A stretch of DNA of 64,000 nucleotides from Cheilinus undulatus (lineage: Eukaryota; Chordata; Actinopteri; Labriformes; Labridae), in assembly GCF_018320785.1 (NCBI RefSeq), contig NC_054866.1:8710487-8774486 (forward strand), given 5' to 3'. Each line of letters starts with the position of its first letter. Position 1 is the stretch's first letter. Positions 1-14,100 of the stretch are shown here, piece by piece. The position numbers and the translations under genes are program-made. Below the pieces are notes generated by a model, which was not told where the DNA came from, did not search any database, and was given only the letters and a program-made list of their open reading frames with translations.

Positions 1-694
1 CTTAAATAACCTTGCTCTCCCATCTTAATGCTTTTATTCTTTAGCAGATCTTCTTGACCACGTCTACATGCCTAAATGCACTGATCACAGCCATGTGATT
101 GGCTGATTAGATTTTTGCATTAATGAGCTTAATGTAACTTCCTAATTATCTAACAATCCTTAAAAGCTTTGTTTTATTTCTAGCCCATTTTTATGATAAT
201 CAATTTGTACGTTCATTGTGATTTTGATCAATGGGGGCTTATTTTAAATTTTTTCAGGATTCATGTCACCAGGTTTTATGGTTTCATGAACAGCACCCAT
301 GATGTCACAAAAATTCAGCTCAGCATTAGTTCATGCAGGACAGGGTAGTCATACACCCAGCTGTGATCAGCTGATGGCCAACTGATCCCAATTATCACTT
401 CCCATCTCTGACAGCCAATCACAGCTCCTCTCAACACAGCTGTGTTTAATTATGACAAACTTCTCACTAATCGCTGCTTTAATTAAGGCTGATACACCAA
501 ACTGCTGCTGCTGCTGTTGGCAATGCTTAACCTTCTCCACCCCAGCCTCCTCTTTTATAGCATAAAGCTTTTTGCACCCTTGTGTTACCATGGATTAACT
601 GCTTTTGAACCGATTTTATTGTATTCAGTATGCATTCTCATGAATGTATCTATCCATATGGGGTTATCTAGGCAAAGTCATAGTATGCTGCTTG
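1..694. other. No gene recognised
   Basis: AT-rich DNA without convincing exon, RNA gene or complete repeat. The short open frames (including one with a CAG-rich run near 500 on the minus strand) lack family features. Confidence 0.5.
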
Positions 695-1595
695 ACTGAC
701 CCAGGGAGCATCTTCTGAGAACCTTCCCAGTCAAGTAAAACTGATCATCCATTTTGCAATAAAATGGTGAAATGTATGACAAGTGTCTTCCTGACTGGAC
801 TCATGTAATTGCTCGTCTCAGCAAGAAAGTCTGGCTGCAGACCACTGTTGTCAGACACCACCACTCTGGACAGAACTATGCAAAAGACTTTCAGAATAAA
901 ATTGGATTAAACTTTGGTAATTGCTGTGGTCAGTGTTAGGGTATGGATTGATATTCATGTTGAAAATCTGACCTGCAAACCTAATTATAGAATTTTTAAT
1001 GAAGCCAACTAAACTGTCAGTTTACAGAAAATAAAAGCTCGCCCTCCATGAAAAACTGTAACACAGCTAAGGTAGCTCAGGTTAAAGCTAACAAAGTTAT
1101 GTTAGCTAGGTTAGCTTATGTTGCCTGACGCCAAACACTATAGGCTGCAGTAATACAGGCTTGAACAATTACAAATGTCAGTTGACTGACCTAGGGAAAT
1201 ATGTTGTACTGGCAAATTCTCTCACTTCCATCCTAAAGAATCCCACAGTAGTGGTCTGCAAAACAGGTGCCTGAGAGCTATGGTCTGCAGCCAGACCCCT
1301 CTTGGTCTCAGTTGCCACCTACATGTTTTAGCAAGTTTATTTTTTCTATTTTTTTTCTAAATTAAAGAAAGTTATTATTTAATTAAATGCATTAACAGAT
1401 GAAAAGACAAATCCAAATCCTCCTTCCACAGAACTCCATCAGATAAAATAAAACCAAGCAAATAAAACTGACTCTGTGCAGTTCTTTAGGTTAATAAAGT
1501 CAACAACACCAGACACAATTCTTCCCAGATGCCATCTATGGAAGGTTTTCCAGAAAGATGTGTGAAACAAATCCATCTGGCGTGTCAGGTTAACA
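695..1595. repeat. Repeat blocks upstream of gene 1 shared with the gene 1 downstream region
   Basis: 695-790 resembles 15390-15490 (both contain TTTTGCAATAAAATG) and 1528-1590 resembles 15995-16058, in the same order. The rest of the interval shows nothing I recognise. Confidence 0.5.
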
Positions 1596-1814
1596 ATTCT
1601 GTATTTTTCTCAAGATTTCTACCAATTCATCTGCATTTTGAGGGAAAATAAATCTGGTTTACCCAAGACAACAAATAAATTCTTAGAGAAATGATCAAAC
1701 TTCCATGCTATCTCGGGAAAATGGAGTAAAATAAGATGTATGCATGCAAATCCTTCTGTAATGATGCGCTTTCTAAAGTTTTTTTTTTGGTCCAGTCTCT
1801 TCGTTCAGTATTTT

Positions 1815-1895
1815 TTTTAACAAAATATTTTTTGAGTGTTCTTTTGTCTTCATGGTGTAATGGCAGTCAAGAATGCTGATTAACCAGTGATGACC
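1815..1895. mobile_element. Short Tc1 fragment of the 27450 family
   Basis: GTGTTCTTTTGTCTTCATGG and the following 30 bases recur at 28450. Only this piece is present. Confidence 0.5.
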
Positions 1896-2127
1896 GATTA
1901 ACCAACAAGTTAAATTAATTAAGAATTTAAAAAATTTTGATTGCCTGACCATTTGAGAACCACTGCTCTAAGTCATCTTCATCAGGATCTAAAACATCAA
2001 CTTTCATTTCTTCAACCATAAAAGAAACCATATTTCTTACAATTATTTCCAAGAGAGTTGAAGCAGAATATAAAGATACAGTTCCTAGATTTTATGACAT
2101 AAATAAGCAGACTTCTTTTACCTGCAG

Positions 2128-5100
2128 AGCTACCTCAGCATGTTTTACAACCTGAACCGTGGAGACAGAGCAACGAGAAGGCGGATCAGGTCCACGTCAG
2201 CTGTGGAGGAGAAGATCAGAGAGATGCAAAACTTCTTTGGTCTAAGAGAGACGGGTCATCTGGACCGTGACACCCTGGATGTGATGAAAGAGCCGAGGTG
2301 TGGCGTTTCAGATGTTGAAAACTTTAGTTTTTACCCGGGGAGGCCAAAATGGAAGAACCACACCATCACATACAGGTGAGATTTTAAGATAATACTTTAA
2401 CTCAAATACATGATTTTGTTGTGGACTTTTAACTCTGATTTTGTGTCCATCTGGCATGCAGGATTGAAAAATACACTTCAGATATGAAGAGAGAGGATGT
2501 GGAAAAGTCCTTTAGCTCAGCCCTGAAGATGTGGAGCGATGAAGCCCCACTGAGGTTCATCAGAGTCCACCATGGCAAAGCTGATATTGTCCTCTCCTTT
2601 GCCCGTGGATGTAAATCTGAAATCCACCTCTGAAGCATGATGACAAGATACCTCAGAAGGTATACAAAGATAAAGGAATTACACTGAAAGTTCTGTCTCG
2701 TTCATGCTTCCTCTGCAGTTCATGGGGATTTCTTTCCCTTCGATGGACCTCGTGGCGTGCTGGCTCATGCTTTCCAGCCTGGAGAGGGGATGGGAGGAGA
2801 CGTGCACTTTGACGAGGATGAAACCTGGACAGTAGGGAAGAAAGGTTTGTCTGAAAGAAAACTTTGAGCCAGTGATACTCAACATGTGGCTCCTGAGCCA
2901 CATGTGGTTCTTTTGTGATGATTTGTGGTTCTTTTATGTCTCTATTTGAAATATTATTCCGTCAGAAAACCTTAGAAAAGGGAAACTTTGACCTCAGAAA
3001 TTATACATTACAAGTAACATTAATCAGTTTGTTTCCCACTCTTATACAGTCAGCTTAAACTGTCAAACTTTATATTTTTGTTTGTATATTTCCATTGCTC
3101 TTATTTGCAATTTTCCGCCTTTTTTGCCACTTTCAATCTATTTTACAGCTTTTTAAGCCCATGTTTTCCACTTCTTTTGCCCCTTTTCACCAGTTTCTTT
3201 TTTGTCCTGCTTTTTTGCTATTTTCATTTTTCCCATGTTTTTGCCATGTTTTGCCCCTTCTCACCCATGTAAGCTGTCTTTTTCCATTGAATGCCACTTT
3301 TTCCCAGATTTTGCCACTTTTGTCTCTTTTCACTCATTTTTGCCTTATTTTTACAGACCCTTTAAGCCACCTGTAACTCATTTTTAATCAATTTTGCCCC
3401 TTTTTCTACCCATTTTTGCAAATTTTTTACTTTTTGATGAATTTTTGTTATCAATTTTTGCAATTTTTCACCAGTTTTTTCCTCGCATAGCTTGCTTTTT
3501 GCTATCTTCAATTTTTTTCCCCCTTTTTGCCATTTTATGCCCCTTCTTGCATATTAAAGTTGCCTTTTGCCATTGAATGCCGCTTTTGCACATTTTTGTT
3601 ACTTATTTTTGCCACATTTTAGGGGAGAGTGGGGTGAGTTGTGCCAGTTTTTACTCAAAGTAACTTTAAAGTGAGGCCATGACAGTAATGCCTCCATCTA
3701 AAGTATGTACATATATTTCAGGATGTGGTGCATCCATGGGAACAATAACTTTGGATCTGAAATAAACTGTTTAAGAAATATAGCTTTCAGAAAAAAAAAA
3801 AAAAGGTCTCATGGCACAACTTGCCCCCGGTGCGGGGTAAGTTGTGCCAGTGATTATTGAAAATAATTAAAGTAAAACAGAACATTTTAATCTCATAAAC
3901 TGTAACGCTGTATAAAAGCAAGACAAAGTCAATACAAAATTACTCATTTAAGGTTTATTTAGATATCATCACCCTATTAAACTAATGGCATAAGTCATAC
4001 TTTCTAGTTTTTGGGAAAACACAAAAAACTTAAATACACAATATATGATATTTGTGAATCATTTCAAGCAACAAGGCTTTGGCAATAGATGCCTGTTGAC
4101 ATACATAGGATGCCGTCTGTCAATTATATAACATACGAATAAAGTGATTTAGGCCAGTTTCTGAATATCTCATTGTGACTTAGGCCACTTAAAAACTGAA
4201 TAAAACTGCTCTTTAATAACAGTGCAAACTCAAAACTGAAATCAGTGTTAGCTAAATTAAACAAATGGCAGGTAAATCAAACACTGATGAGGTATTCCTG
4301 TCTCCTCACTTCTCCAGCTGTTCTTGGCCCTTCTTTGCTGGGTTCTAGGTGTGTAGGTCTCCATGTGTGGTTGTGTGAATTTGTTAGGGTTGGTGTGTCG
4401 GTGTGTCTCTGGGTGTGTGGGTCTGCATGTGTGGGTCTGGATTTGTAGGTGTGCCACTGGCACAGCTTAACCCAGGCCCTTTGGCACAAATCACCCCAGC
4501 CCCACCATTTTGACAAACCAGCATGATCCAGCAGTTTAGAGCTAATATCATGCTAACTGTATAGACTCATTGTGTAGCCTAATAAAGCACTAAAACATGT
4601 GTGAAATGTTTTCAAACTTGTCTATAATTGTTCAGACACAACAATCAAAAATCTGTGATCATAGAAATTTTATTTTGAAAGGCAAAAAACAGTTTTTTGA
4701 GCTAAAGTGTGCTTATCTCTCATGCCATGTGTCTCTCTTTTATGCCAGATGAGTAAAATGTATGGCTCTTCAAAAATATGTGGTCACATGACCAATTTCT
4801 TCTATGGTTTTCTATAAACAAAGGATGGCACTACTTCCCCATTGGCACAAATCACCCCACTCTCCCCTACTATATTTTGACCATTTTTTCCACCTGTAAC
4901 TTCATTTTTAATCAATTTTTGCCCCTTTATTGTTGGGTTGACTGCTTTGAGCTGAGTGTCATGAACAGGCCAGTCTTGAAAAGGGAGGAGTCTCCTACAT
5001 TAAAGGGCATTTACCAACAATATCTTAATTTAAAGTGATATTACGACTGCAGGACACTCTCTTTCAGTGTCATGGAGACTAACAGCTTTGTCACTGTTCC

Positions 5101-8100
5101 TAAAAGGTGTTTACACTGAAGGTCACACCTCGAACCACACCTGATGGACAAAATTCCTGTGGTCTCTGTGCAAACTGTGTGTAAGTTCAGTCTTAAGGTA
5201 TAGTGTGAAGTCAACACTAAACCCCACATGACACTAGTGACGTTGCACCCTAAGTTGGTTCAGTTTGGTTGCACCACACAGGCGAAGGTTCATCATGATT
5301 AGTCTGGAGTAACAAAAATATTGTAACGTCCCGGCAGGACAGGAGCTTAAAGGATGGGGAGGAGTTTGCGAATCTTGCATTTTAAACAACTGCAATAACA
5401 ATCACTGTCTCTGTGGCTGTGACCATGCCAAAACAATCAAACTATAACTGCTAGCTCTTGTGCTCTCCTTCGCTTCACAGTCCTCTCACTCCCACACCTA
5501 CAGTCCACCTAGGCCTCAGTCACCATTCCCCTCAGACCAGGGGAAAATAACACCAGTTAAAGACCCTGTAAAGTAAAAATAAATCTTTATTTAGGTTTGA
5601 TGTGTGACAGGTCACTGTCAAAATTTATAAAATGAAGCTTCAAAATCATGAAAAATGAGGCAGTAAAATCTGCTCCAGGGTGGTGTGGGTGTGTCTGTTG
5701 AATGAGATGAAGCCACGTCCACTCAGGAGAAATATGATCCTCTCAGATTAAAAAAATGTTATAATCTGAATGTTGACCTTATGATCAGAGTGCAGCTACC
5801 TGAGAAGACACTGGCTATAAAAAGCATTCAAACCCTTGGATGTTTTACCTTTTTACTGATGTTATAAATCAGCCAATATAATTTTGCTTTTTTAACCAAA
5901 AAGTGACAAAAGAAAGAAATGGCATCTAAACAAAATGTAATGCTAAATAAATCACTGCTTAATTATTCACCACCTTCAAGTCAGTATTTAGTAGACACAC
6001 CTTTGGCTGCAATCACAGCACTGACTGTGTGGTTAAGTCTAAAGCGGGCTTGCACAACTGGACACTGCAATTTTACTCCATTCTTCTTTGCAAAACTGCT
6101 CAAGCTCTGTCAGCTTGCACAGGGACCAGGCATGAACAGCCCTTTGTAAGTCAGGCCACAAATTCTCTGTTGGTTTGAGACCTGGTTTTTGACCTGGCCA
6201 CTCCCTAACATTCACCACGTTGACTTTAACCTCCTAAGACCCTGCACGTACATATGAGGACATTACATTTGGCTTTCCTATAACATTTCTGCTGTTAGAT
6301 TTGTTGAGATAGATGTCCAGAAATTCCATTCAAGTTCAAGTATTGTGCTTCAACTGTGGGAGAGTCTGCTTTGAAATGTTCAAGTATTTTCATGAAATTT
6401 GGTAACCTGACAAACCAGATAGACTGTTCCATAGATCTACTGCATGGATATATTTCACAGTCATCTGTGACAGCTCCCATAAAAAGAGTTTGGGAAGGGC
6501 AGCACTTTTCAAAAACTTGCAAACTTGCAGAGCAACAAGACAAAACGAGGTTGTGCTCATGTGCTTCTCAGGCTAAAACATGCTTTCCCGTCATGCAAAG
6601 CTTCCAGTGTTGCTCTTTGTCCTTGTTTTGATAATGAAATGTTGTCCAGTTCTGACAAAACTGCCACTGTGGCTAAGTCCAAGCTAATCACTCCACTAGC
6701 AGCCATTGTGTACAACCATTCACAGTACAACTAACCACAACCCCATAACGATCACAAACTCATGCTGACGTAGGTCAGCAGAAGAGCAGAGCATCATTTT
6801 GATCATGAAAGCTTTAAGTGTTTTTACTCTTTATTTCATTCAGAAATGTGGTCCAGTTGGGATAAAACAGCCATTATGTTGTTGAAGCTTTGCAACTGGC
6901 TAGTACAACTAAACCCACCCATAACTACTGCCTGGTCCTCTGTTTGGTCTGAACAGTATGCTGTTCTGCCCAAACGGTGTAGACTGGAGCTTTTCAAGAT
7001 GAATTTACCTGATGACAGTCTAGCCAATCCATCTGCTTTGCAAGGTTAGAAAATGGGGCATTGTTGGCATTGGAAAGTTTGGGAGAAATTTACTTTTAGT
7101 ATTGTCTCACTTTTACATTTTTATGTGAATTTAGACCAGTGGTTCCCAAAGTGGGCAGTCCTTTGAAATTATCGAGGATGTCAGTGGATATGTTTTGATG
7201 TGGGAGAAATTTTATCAGAATGTTTCAGCTTTATGATGTAGTTTAACTGAAGCATCTGGGAAGTATTTGAAGAAATTTTGGGCTGCTTTATATAGGATAA
7301 TTAAAAAAAACATGTTTAAGAATTTCACATAAGTTTTAGGTAATTCCTCTGAAATTACAGGGAATTTCAGAGAATTTTGTTCATGTATGCCTGGCCCTAA
7401 CAAGTCCTTGTAGTCCATCATCAAAATGACTCCTCCATCCCTCTCTCATTGACTGACACCATTTCTGACTGACTGAAGACCCCAACAACTGACCGACACT
7501 TGGCCAAAACAGATGCTCTAAAACTGATCCAGTGCTGTATTTTCTACAGAAACAGAGCCTTCAGGAGATTTGTGGGTATCATTTTTGATAAACTAAACTA
7601 AATCCTGTTCATAGTCAAAGCTGAGTTTTAAAACTTATCAGGTCCTACTTATCCCAAATAAGTGGAACTAAACTAAAAATGCATTAAATACCAAAGCTTG
7701 GGTCTCAGGAGGTCAAACCCTTTCTGTGTAGCTTCTCCCATGCCGTAGTTCTTTTGCAGACTGAATAACATTCCCCTCTAAGGATTTTCTTATATTTTGC
7801 CCATTTATTTAACCCTCTACCTTAACAAGCCTTGCAGGGCTGGCTGCTGAGAAGCATCCCCACAGCATGATGCTGCCACCACCATGCTTCACAGTTTCGG
7901 ATGTTTGATGTGCAGTGGCGTTTGCCAAACAAAGCATCTTGTCTGATGACCAAAAACCCCATTTTGATCTCAGAAGAACCAACCCGGAGGTTTTAAGCCT
8001 GGTTTAAAGTGAAATTCCTGGTCAGATTTACCCACAGTTGTTGTCTGTTCATATATTTCAGGTTACAGTCTGTTTGCGGTCGCAGCTCATGAGCTGGGAC

Positions 8101-11100
8101 ACTCACTGGGTTTGACTCACTCTCGAGACCCCTCGGCCATCATGTACCCCAACTACAGATCTAAAAGTAATACACAGTACTCGCTGTCCAAAGATGATGT
8201 GCTTGGGATCCAAACACTGTACGGTGAGGAGCCATTAAAGATTTGGAATAATTATCTGAACAAAACAGAAATAAAAGATTCTAAGTGGGTTGTGTGCCAA
8301 AATAATTATACCATCATTAATACATTTTTTCCTGTGAATCGTAGGAAAACCCACAAGAAAAGAAGAAACCAGTTCAGCCCCCAAAAAGTGCGACCCCGGC
8401 TTTTCTTTCGATGCAGCCATTATGATTTCAGACGAGATTGTTTTCTTTAAAAACAGGTTTGTGATTTCACTGGTGATTCTATGAGTCGTTTACTGTGTTT
8501 GGGATGCTGCTGAGTCTTGTTACTGCTCCGCTGCAGGTACATGTGGATGAGAACAACAAAGTCGACTTATTGGAATCGCCTGAGAGAGAGCCCCAGCAGC
8601 GTGTATTTACCCAGCATCAGCTCTCATGTTGATGCTGCTTACGACATCCCTGCCAAAGGCGTGGCGTACATATTCACTGGTAGAGTAATGAGCAGTCTGC
8701 AAAGCATCACTTAGACTTTGTCAGCATGACAAGGCTGGATTTCCAGTCCAGGAGCACAACATTGCACCCAAATTACAGCCTTGTGAAACATAAGTGTTGC
8801 AGTTCATGCAAGAGGCTTAATGAGATAGGCTGTTCTTGTGGTTTGTTGCCTTTTTTCATGGAGTCCCAGAATGCAGTGACACGGCTGTGTTTTTCCAGGT
8901 CCTAAGTACTGGGTGGTTCAACAGCTTAAGATGAAAAGTCAAGCCGGCTCCATCCAAGAATACGGCTTCTCCTCCAGAGTCCAGCAGGTCGACGCTGCAG
9001 TGCACATCGCTGAAAATGGAAAGACAGTCTTCTTCATAGGAGAGGTTTATTACAGGTAACTATTATTACTGTGACATAAACATCCTGCTTCTTAAGCTTA
9101 AATTATACCTCTGTGCCCTAGCATAATGGTTCTCAACCAGTATGGCCACCACCACTTTAATGAGAAACAATAACCCAAATTTATCAAATATTTTTCAAAA
9201 AATCAAGTTTATTTAATGAAAAATGTTGCATTTTGTATTTGGGATATGCTAAATATGCTTAAAAAGGCTTTTTTTACAGAACATATGAGAAGACATGTAA
9301 GCATACATTATATTTCACTCCTTTTGTGTGTGATCATGAGGTAAGTCAAGACCACTGTTGGGTGTAATGCAATACAAATTGTGTTACTGCAAGGCCGCGC
9401 ATAAGGAGGGATAAAAGGGGGAGCTTTCTGGTGCCCAGCTAAATATGGGTCCATGGAGGTCAGGAAAATCATACTCCAAATCATGGAAGCTGTGAAAATG
9501 TGATATGTGATTTATTTTTTTTACCTGAATAATAACCACCTTCATCAAAGTAACAAATAATTCATTAACTTATTAATGCTGTAGTACTCCAACATGTAAA
9601 CCCCTTCTCTTAGAACAGAATAACAATGCGTTAAAGGTGGCAAAATTGTGTTTAACCCTCAGAACTCACAGCTGTTTTTTTCACCGTCTGGATTTTTTGT
9701 CTTTAAAAGCTTATAAAACATCAACCCTGCTGTGCACAGTCAAGCTCTATACATCCTTTTTATCAGGACAACCTGGGCTTTAAGAATATATCTACTACAG
9801 TAATGTCACTTGAATGTTAAAAACAAGTTACAGGACTGTAAAGGCAAAAGAAAAAACAAATCAGAATTTGAAACTCAAAGATTTTTAGTGATAGCACACG
9901 GTGAATAATAGTGACTAAGCCTTTTCTTTACACAGATTTGTTCTCCCATCTTTTGGGGACAAACGGGTGAAAAAAAAAATCTGTGACTAACGGTTCTCAG
10001 AATATCTACATATACACAATAAAGGTCCATGCACTTTTTTTTGCAGTTAGATGGATTAATGACTTATGGTTCAAAAGTTACCAAGCAGTTTACAAAGGGG
10101 TTTGTCTGTGGCATAGATCCATGTCACGTGAGCTCCAAGTGTTAAAGTGGCACAAATGGTTAAAAAGTGTCAAAAATGGGTTAACAGAAGCAAAATAAAT
10201 AGTGGAAAAACTGCTTACAAATGCAAAAATGGGCAGAAAAAAAGGTGAAAAGGGCTTACAAATAAAAAAAAAGTGTAAGAAAGAGTGAAATGAAGTTAAA
10301 GTATGCAAGAATTGGCATGAAAAGCAAAATTGGAAGAGGCAAAATGGGTTTAAAATGGCAGTGAAATGGTCCAAAGGAGTGAAGAAGTGGCTAAACATAA
10401 CTAGAACAAGAAGTAAGGAAATTTGTGTTTGGTGCATTATTTCTTTGTTGTAAATTTTATACCATTGGAAAGCCTGTTTATTACCCTTTTAAATGATCCC
10501 ACATTTGTAAGGATCATGCATTTGTGGGATGAGCAGCAGAGCTGAGTATGTGGGTTGCGCCCATGAAAAATGTGCCAGATCTTCTCTGCCAATGCCAAAC
10601 AGCTGATTCTGCCACTGACTCTTGTTTGGTGTTTGGTGGATTGGATTATTGAAGTTTGAAGAAACAGGACATATTGACAATTTACAATTTATTCATTTAA
10701 CAAACAGGAGCCTCAGTAGCGTGTGGAAGAACCATACACAGCCACAACAGCCTGGCTCCTCCTCCTCATGCTGGTCACCAGCCTGGTCACTGCTGTGGGA
10801 TGGTATCCCATTCTTCAACCAGCATTTGTTGCAAGTCAGCCAACGTGGTTGTGTTGGTCACTCTGGCACGAACAGCACACCCAAGCTGATCCCACAAGTG
10901 TTCAGTGGGGTTAAGGTCAGGACTGCTGGCAGGTCATTTCATCCTCTCCACTCCCAGATTCTGGAAGTAGTCTCTGATAAACCCTGATCTGTGGGGGTGA
11001 GTGTTGTCATCTTGGAGGATAGAGTTCTTGCTGACAGGGTGAGAAAACGGTATTTTTGGGGTCTTCTTAGGACGCCCACTTCACGGCCTGTCTCTGGCAT

Positions 11101-14100
11101 TCCCTGTTATATGGAACTTGGCCTTCAGTTTGGAGATGGTACTAGGGTTTACTCCAAACAATGCAGCAACTTGGTTTTGCAGACCAGCTTGAAGTTGCCC
11201 AACTGACAGGCCCTGTCCAGATCAGTCAAACGTGGCATGCCGATTCTTGAAGCAGACATCTACGGACCACTGTAGCAGGGCCCACGCTCACAGGTGCTGC
11301 CAATCAGGCAATCAGGCACCTGATTGGCAGCACCTGGGGGTACCAGAATCTCATAAGAAGAGTCAATAGCAACAGCAGAATAAGCTGTTTGGCATTGGCA
11401 GAGAAGGTCTGGCACATTTTTCATGGGCACAACCCACATACTCAGCTCTGCTGCTCATCCCACAAATGCATGTTCCTTACAAATGTGGCATCATTTAAAA
11501 GGGTAATAAACAGGCTTTCCAACAGTATAAGATTTATTACCAAGAAGCATTGTTACAACAAAGAAATAATGCACCAAAAACAAATTTCCTTACTTTTTGT
11601 TTAAAGTTTACGTAGAAATGAACAAAAATGTGTTCACAGGGGCAAAAATTGATCAAAAGTGAAAAAAAAAACAGCAGAAAAAGTGGTAAAAAAAAAAAAA
11701 AGTAAATTGGGCAAATTGTGTATTAAGTGAGTAAACTGATCAAAAGTGGCAAAAATTTGTCTGGAAAACGTGTTTAAAAGAGGTTAAAAAGTGTCACATA
11801 TAAATATCTTCAAAAACAGCCCACCAATAGCTTGACACACTTTTCAGGTCCAAAAAAAAAGGAACTGTTGGCCAGGATGCTAAAACCAAGAAACTGATCC
11901 AACACTTATTTATATCAGTAAATCACAACCAGGGAGGGTCCATTTTCTGGGTTTGTCAGGGCCAACTGGGGGCAGGCCTGCGCTTCTGTAGTGACATTAC
12001 ATCTATCTGTAACAGCAGTGTAATGCTTTACTGTTGCAAATGTAGTAATCATATTAGTGTTATTATAAAATAATAAGCTCATGACTGCCGTTACTGTAAC
12101 TCCTCCAACTGTGTGTAAAATGGGAGCACAGAGAAAACAAATCAAGAGCCCCTTTTGATGCGTGCTGATTCAGCACTCGCTGATTCAGGTGACTGACACA
12201 TCAGCTGGAGTCCACGGAGGAAGAAGAGGAAAGTGACGAAGTACAAATAAGGTCGTCTTTTGATGCGTGGAGATATGAATACTACTTTGCATTTGTTGGA
12301 CAAAAGTAAAAGAATGTGATGGCGAAGAGTTAACTTTGCTCAGGTCAGAAACAACTCTCTGTCTGCCGGGAACTCTGCATCTGAACTTTCCAAAAACCTG
12401 CAAAGACAGCACACTAACACAAAGCTGGTAACGTTTATAAAGACCCCTGAACCAGAGTGAAGCTCAAAATAACGGCATGATACTGAGACATACCAAGCAA
12501 CCAAGTGTTGATTTTCAACAGCTACAGGTAATCACAAAAGCTTGGATAAATATGTCTGTGGCAGCAGATAGGAGGGTTCCTGCAGATCCTTGAAAAGTCT
12601 TTAAAGGACCTGTAAAGTAAAATCCCAACTTTCTGTCTTAACACACTAGATATGTTGAGATGTTTGCTATAAACATGTGAAAACACTGAGATCTACATGT
12701 GACTGAATTTTGGACTGAGACCTAAAGTTTTTTACCTCTTTCCTGGCTGGGTTTAATGTGGGCGGGGCCAATATGTGGGCTGGTGATGTCACGAGCCCGC
12801 AGTGGGGAATGACCCCGCTTCTCTAACACAACAATATAAAATCACAGAGCAGTTCATCTCAGTCCAGTCTGTTGTTAGCTGATGTCACTGCCTTTATTGA
12901 AAGTTATCAGAGTTAAATGCTGTTTTGTGTTCATAGTGAGGTAAATTTGCCAAATCAATCAGCTACAGTGGTCTATGAATCATTTAAAGCATCACAACAG
13001 ATTTGAGCCAGAAACTGAATTTTGTCTCTTCTTCTAAGGTCAACGTAAGGTCAAGGGGTGAGTTAATGGCGTGAGTGCTTTCCTCCATTCAGATTGTAAC
13101 ATTTTTTTAATTAAAAGGATCCTACTTCTCCTGAGTGGGCGTGGCCTCATCTCATTAAACAGACACACCCACACCATCCTGGAGCAGATTTTACTGCCTC
13201 ATTTTTCATGATTTTGAAGCTTCATTTTATAAACTTAGAGATGTTTTATTTGGGCTCCACTGCCCAGGGGTTAACCCTGTTGCCTCACAGCAAGAAGGTC
13301 CTGGGTTGCTTCCAGCTCAGGGCTTTTCTGTGCAGAGTTTGCATGTTCTCCTCGTGCATGCGTGGGTTCTCTCCGGGTACTTCGGCTTCCTCCCACCACC
13401 AAAAACATGCTCGTTAGGTTAATTGTTGACTATAAATTTGCCCCTAGGTGGGAATGTGAGCATGCCTGGTTCTGTCTATATGTCAGCCCTGCAATTGACT
13501 GCTGACCAGTCTAGGGTGTACCCCGCCCAATGACAGCTGGGATAGGCTCCAGCCCCCGCGACCCCCAACATGATAAGCTGTATAGAAGATGGATGGATTT
13601 TTTTATTTGACTGAAATTTGACCTTGGGGATTCATAACACAGTGACCTGTCATAAAACAAATCTAAATACATATTTTCACTTTACAGCGTCTTTAACAGT
13701 CTTAAATTGCACATCTGAAATTTAAGGCCATAAAAAGTCTTAAAAAGTCAGATTTTTACCAGTGAGAGGTCTTTTTGAGTAAGACATGTCCTTATCCAAT
13801 CTTTGTTTTTAGCCAATGTTTTACAATTTTAGTCATCTCCCCTCACAAATTGTTGCTTGAATAATCTCCATAATTCAGGGAATTCAGGGTTGGATGTTCT
13901 AAATTTCCATTAGGAGGATCCCAGACCCCTCTCTGCTTTTATCTGACTCACTGTGATTCAGTAAACTCTGTACTGATGTGAAATCCTAGTCCAGTGATCT
14001 AACATCAGGGCTAGACTGCCCACATTCTCGCAGCCCACTGTTATTTCAGCAGGCCTTTCCTGAAAACGTAGTGTTCTGGTTTTTAATAGCTAAACTGTTT

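Noticed and set aside
3078..3576. Several overlapping hydrophobic open frames
   Set aside because: They come from the pyrimidine-rich repeat (Phe/Leu/Pro only) and have no start context or family features.
8112..8450. Single continuous 112-codon frame across gene 1 exons 5 and 6
   Set aside because: It reads through an intron; GT at 8224 and AG at 8343-8344 give the family-conserved junction instead.
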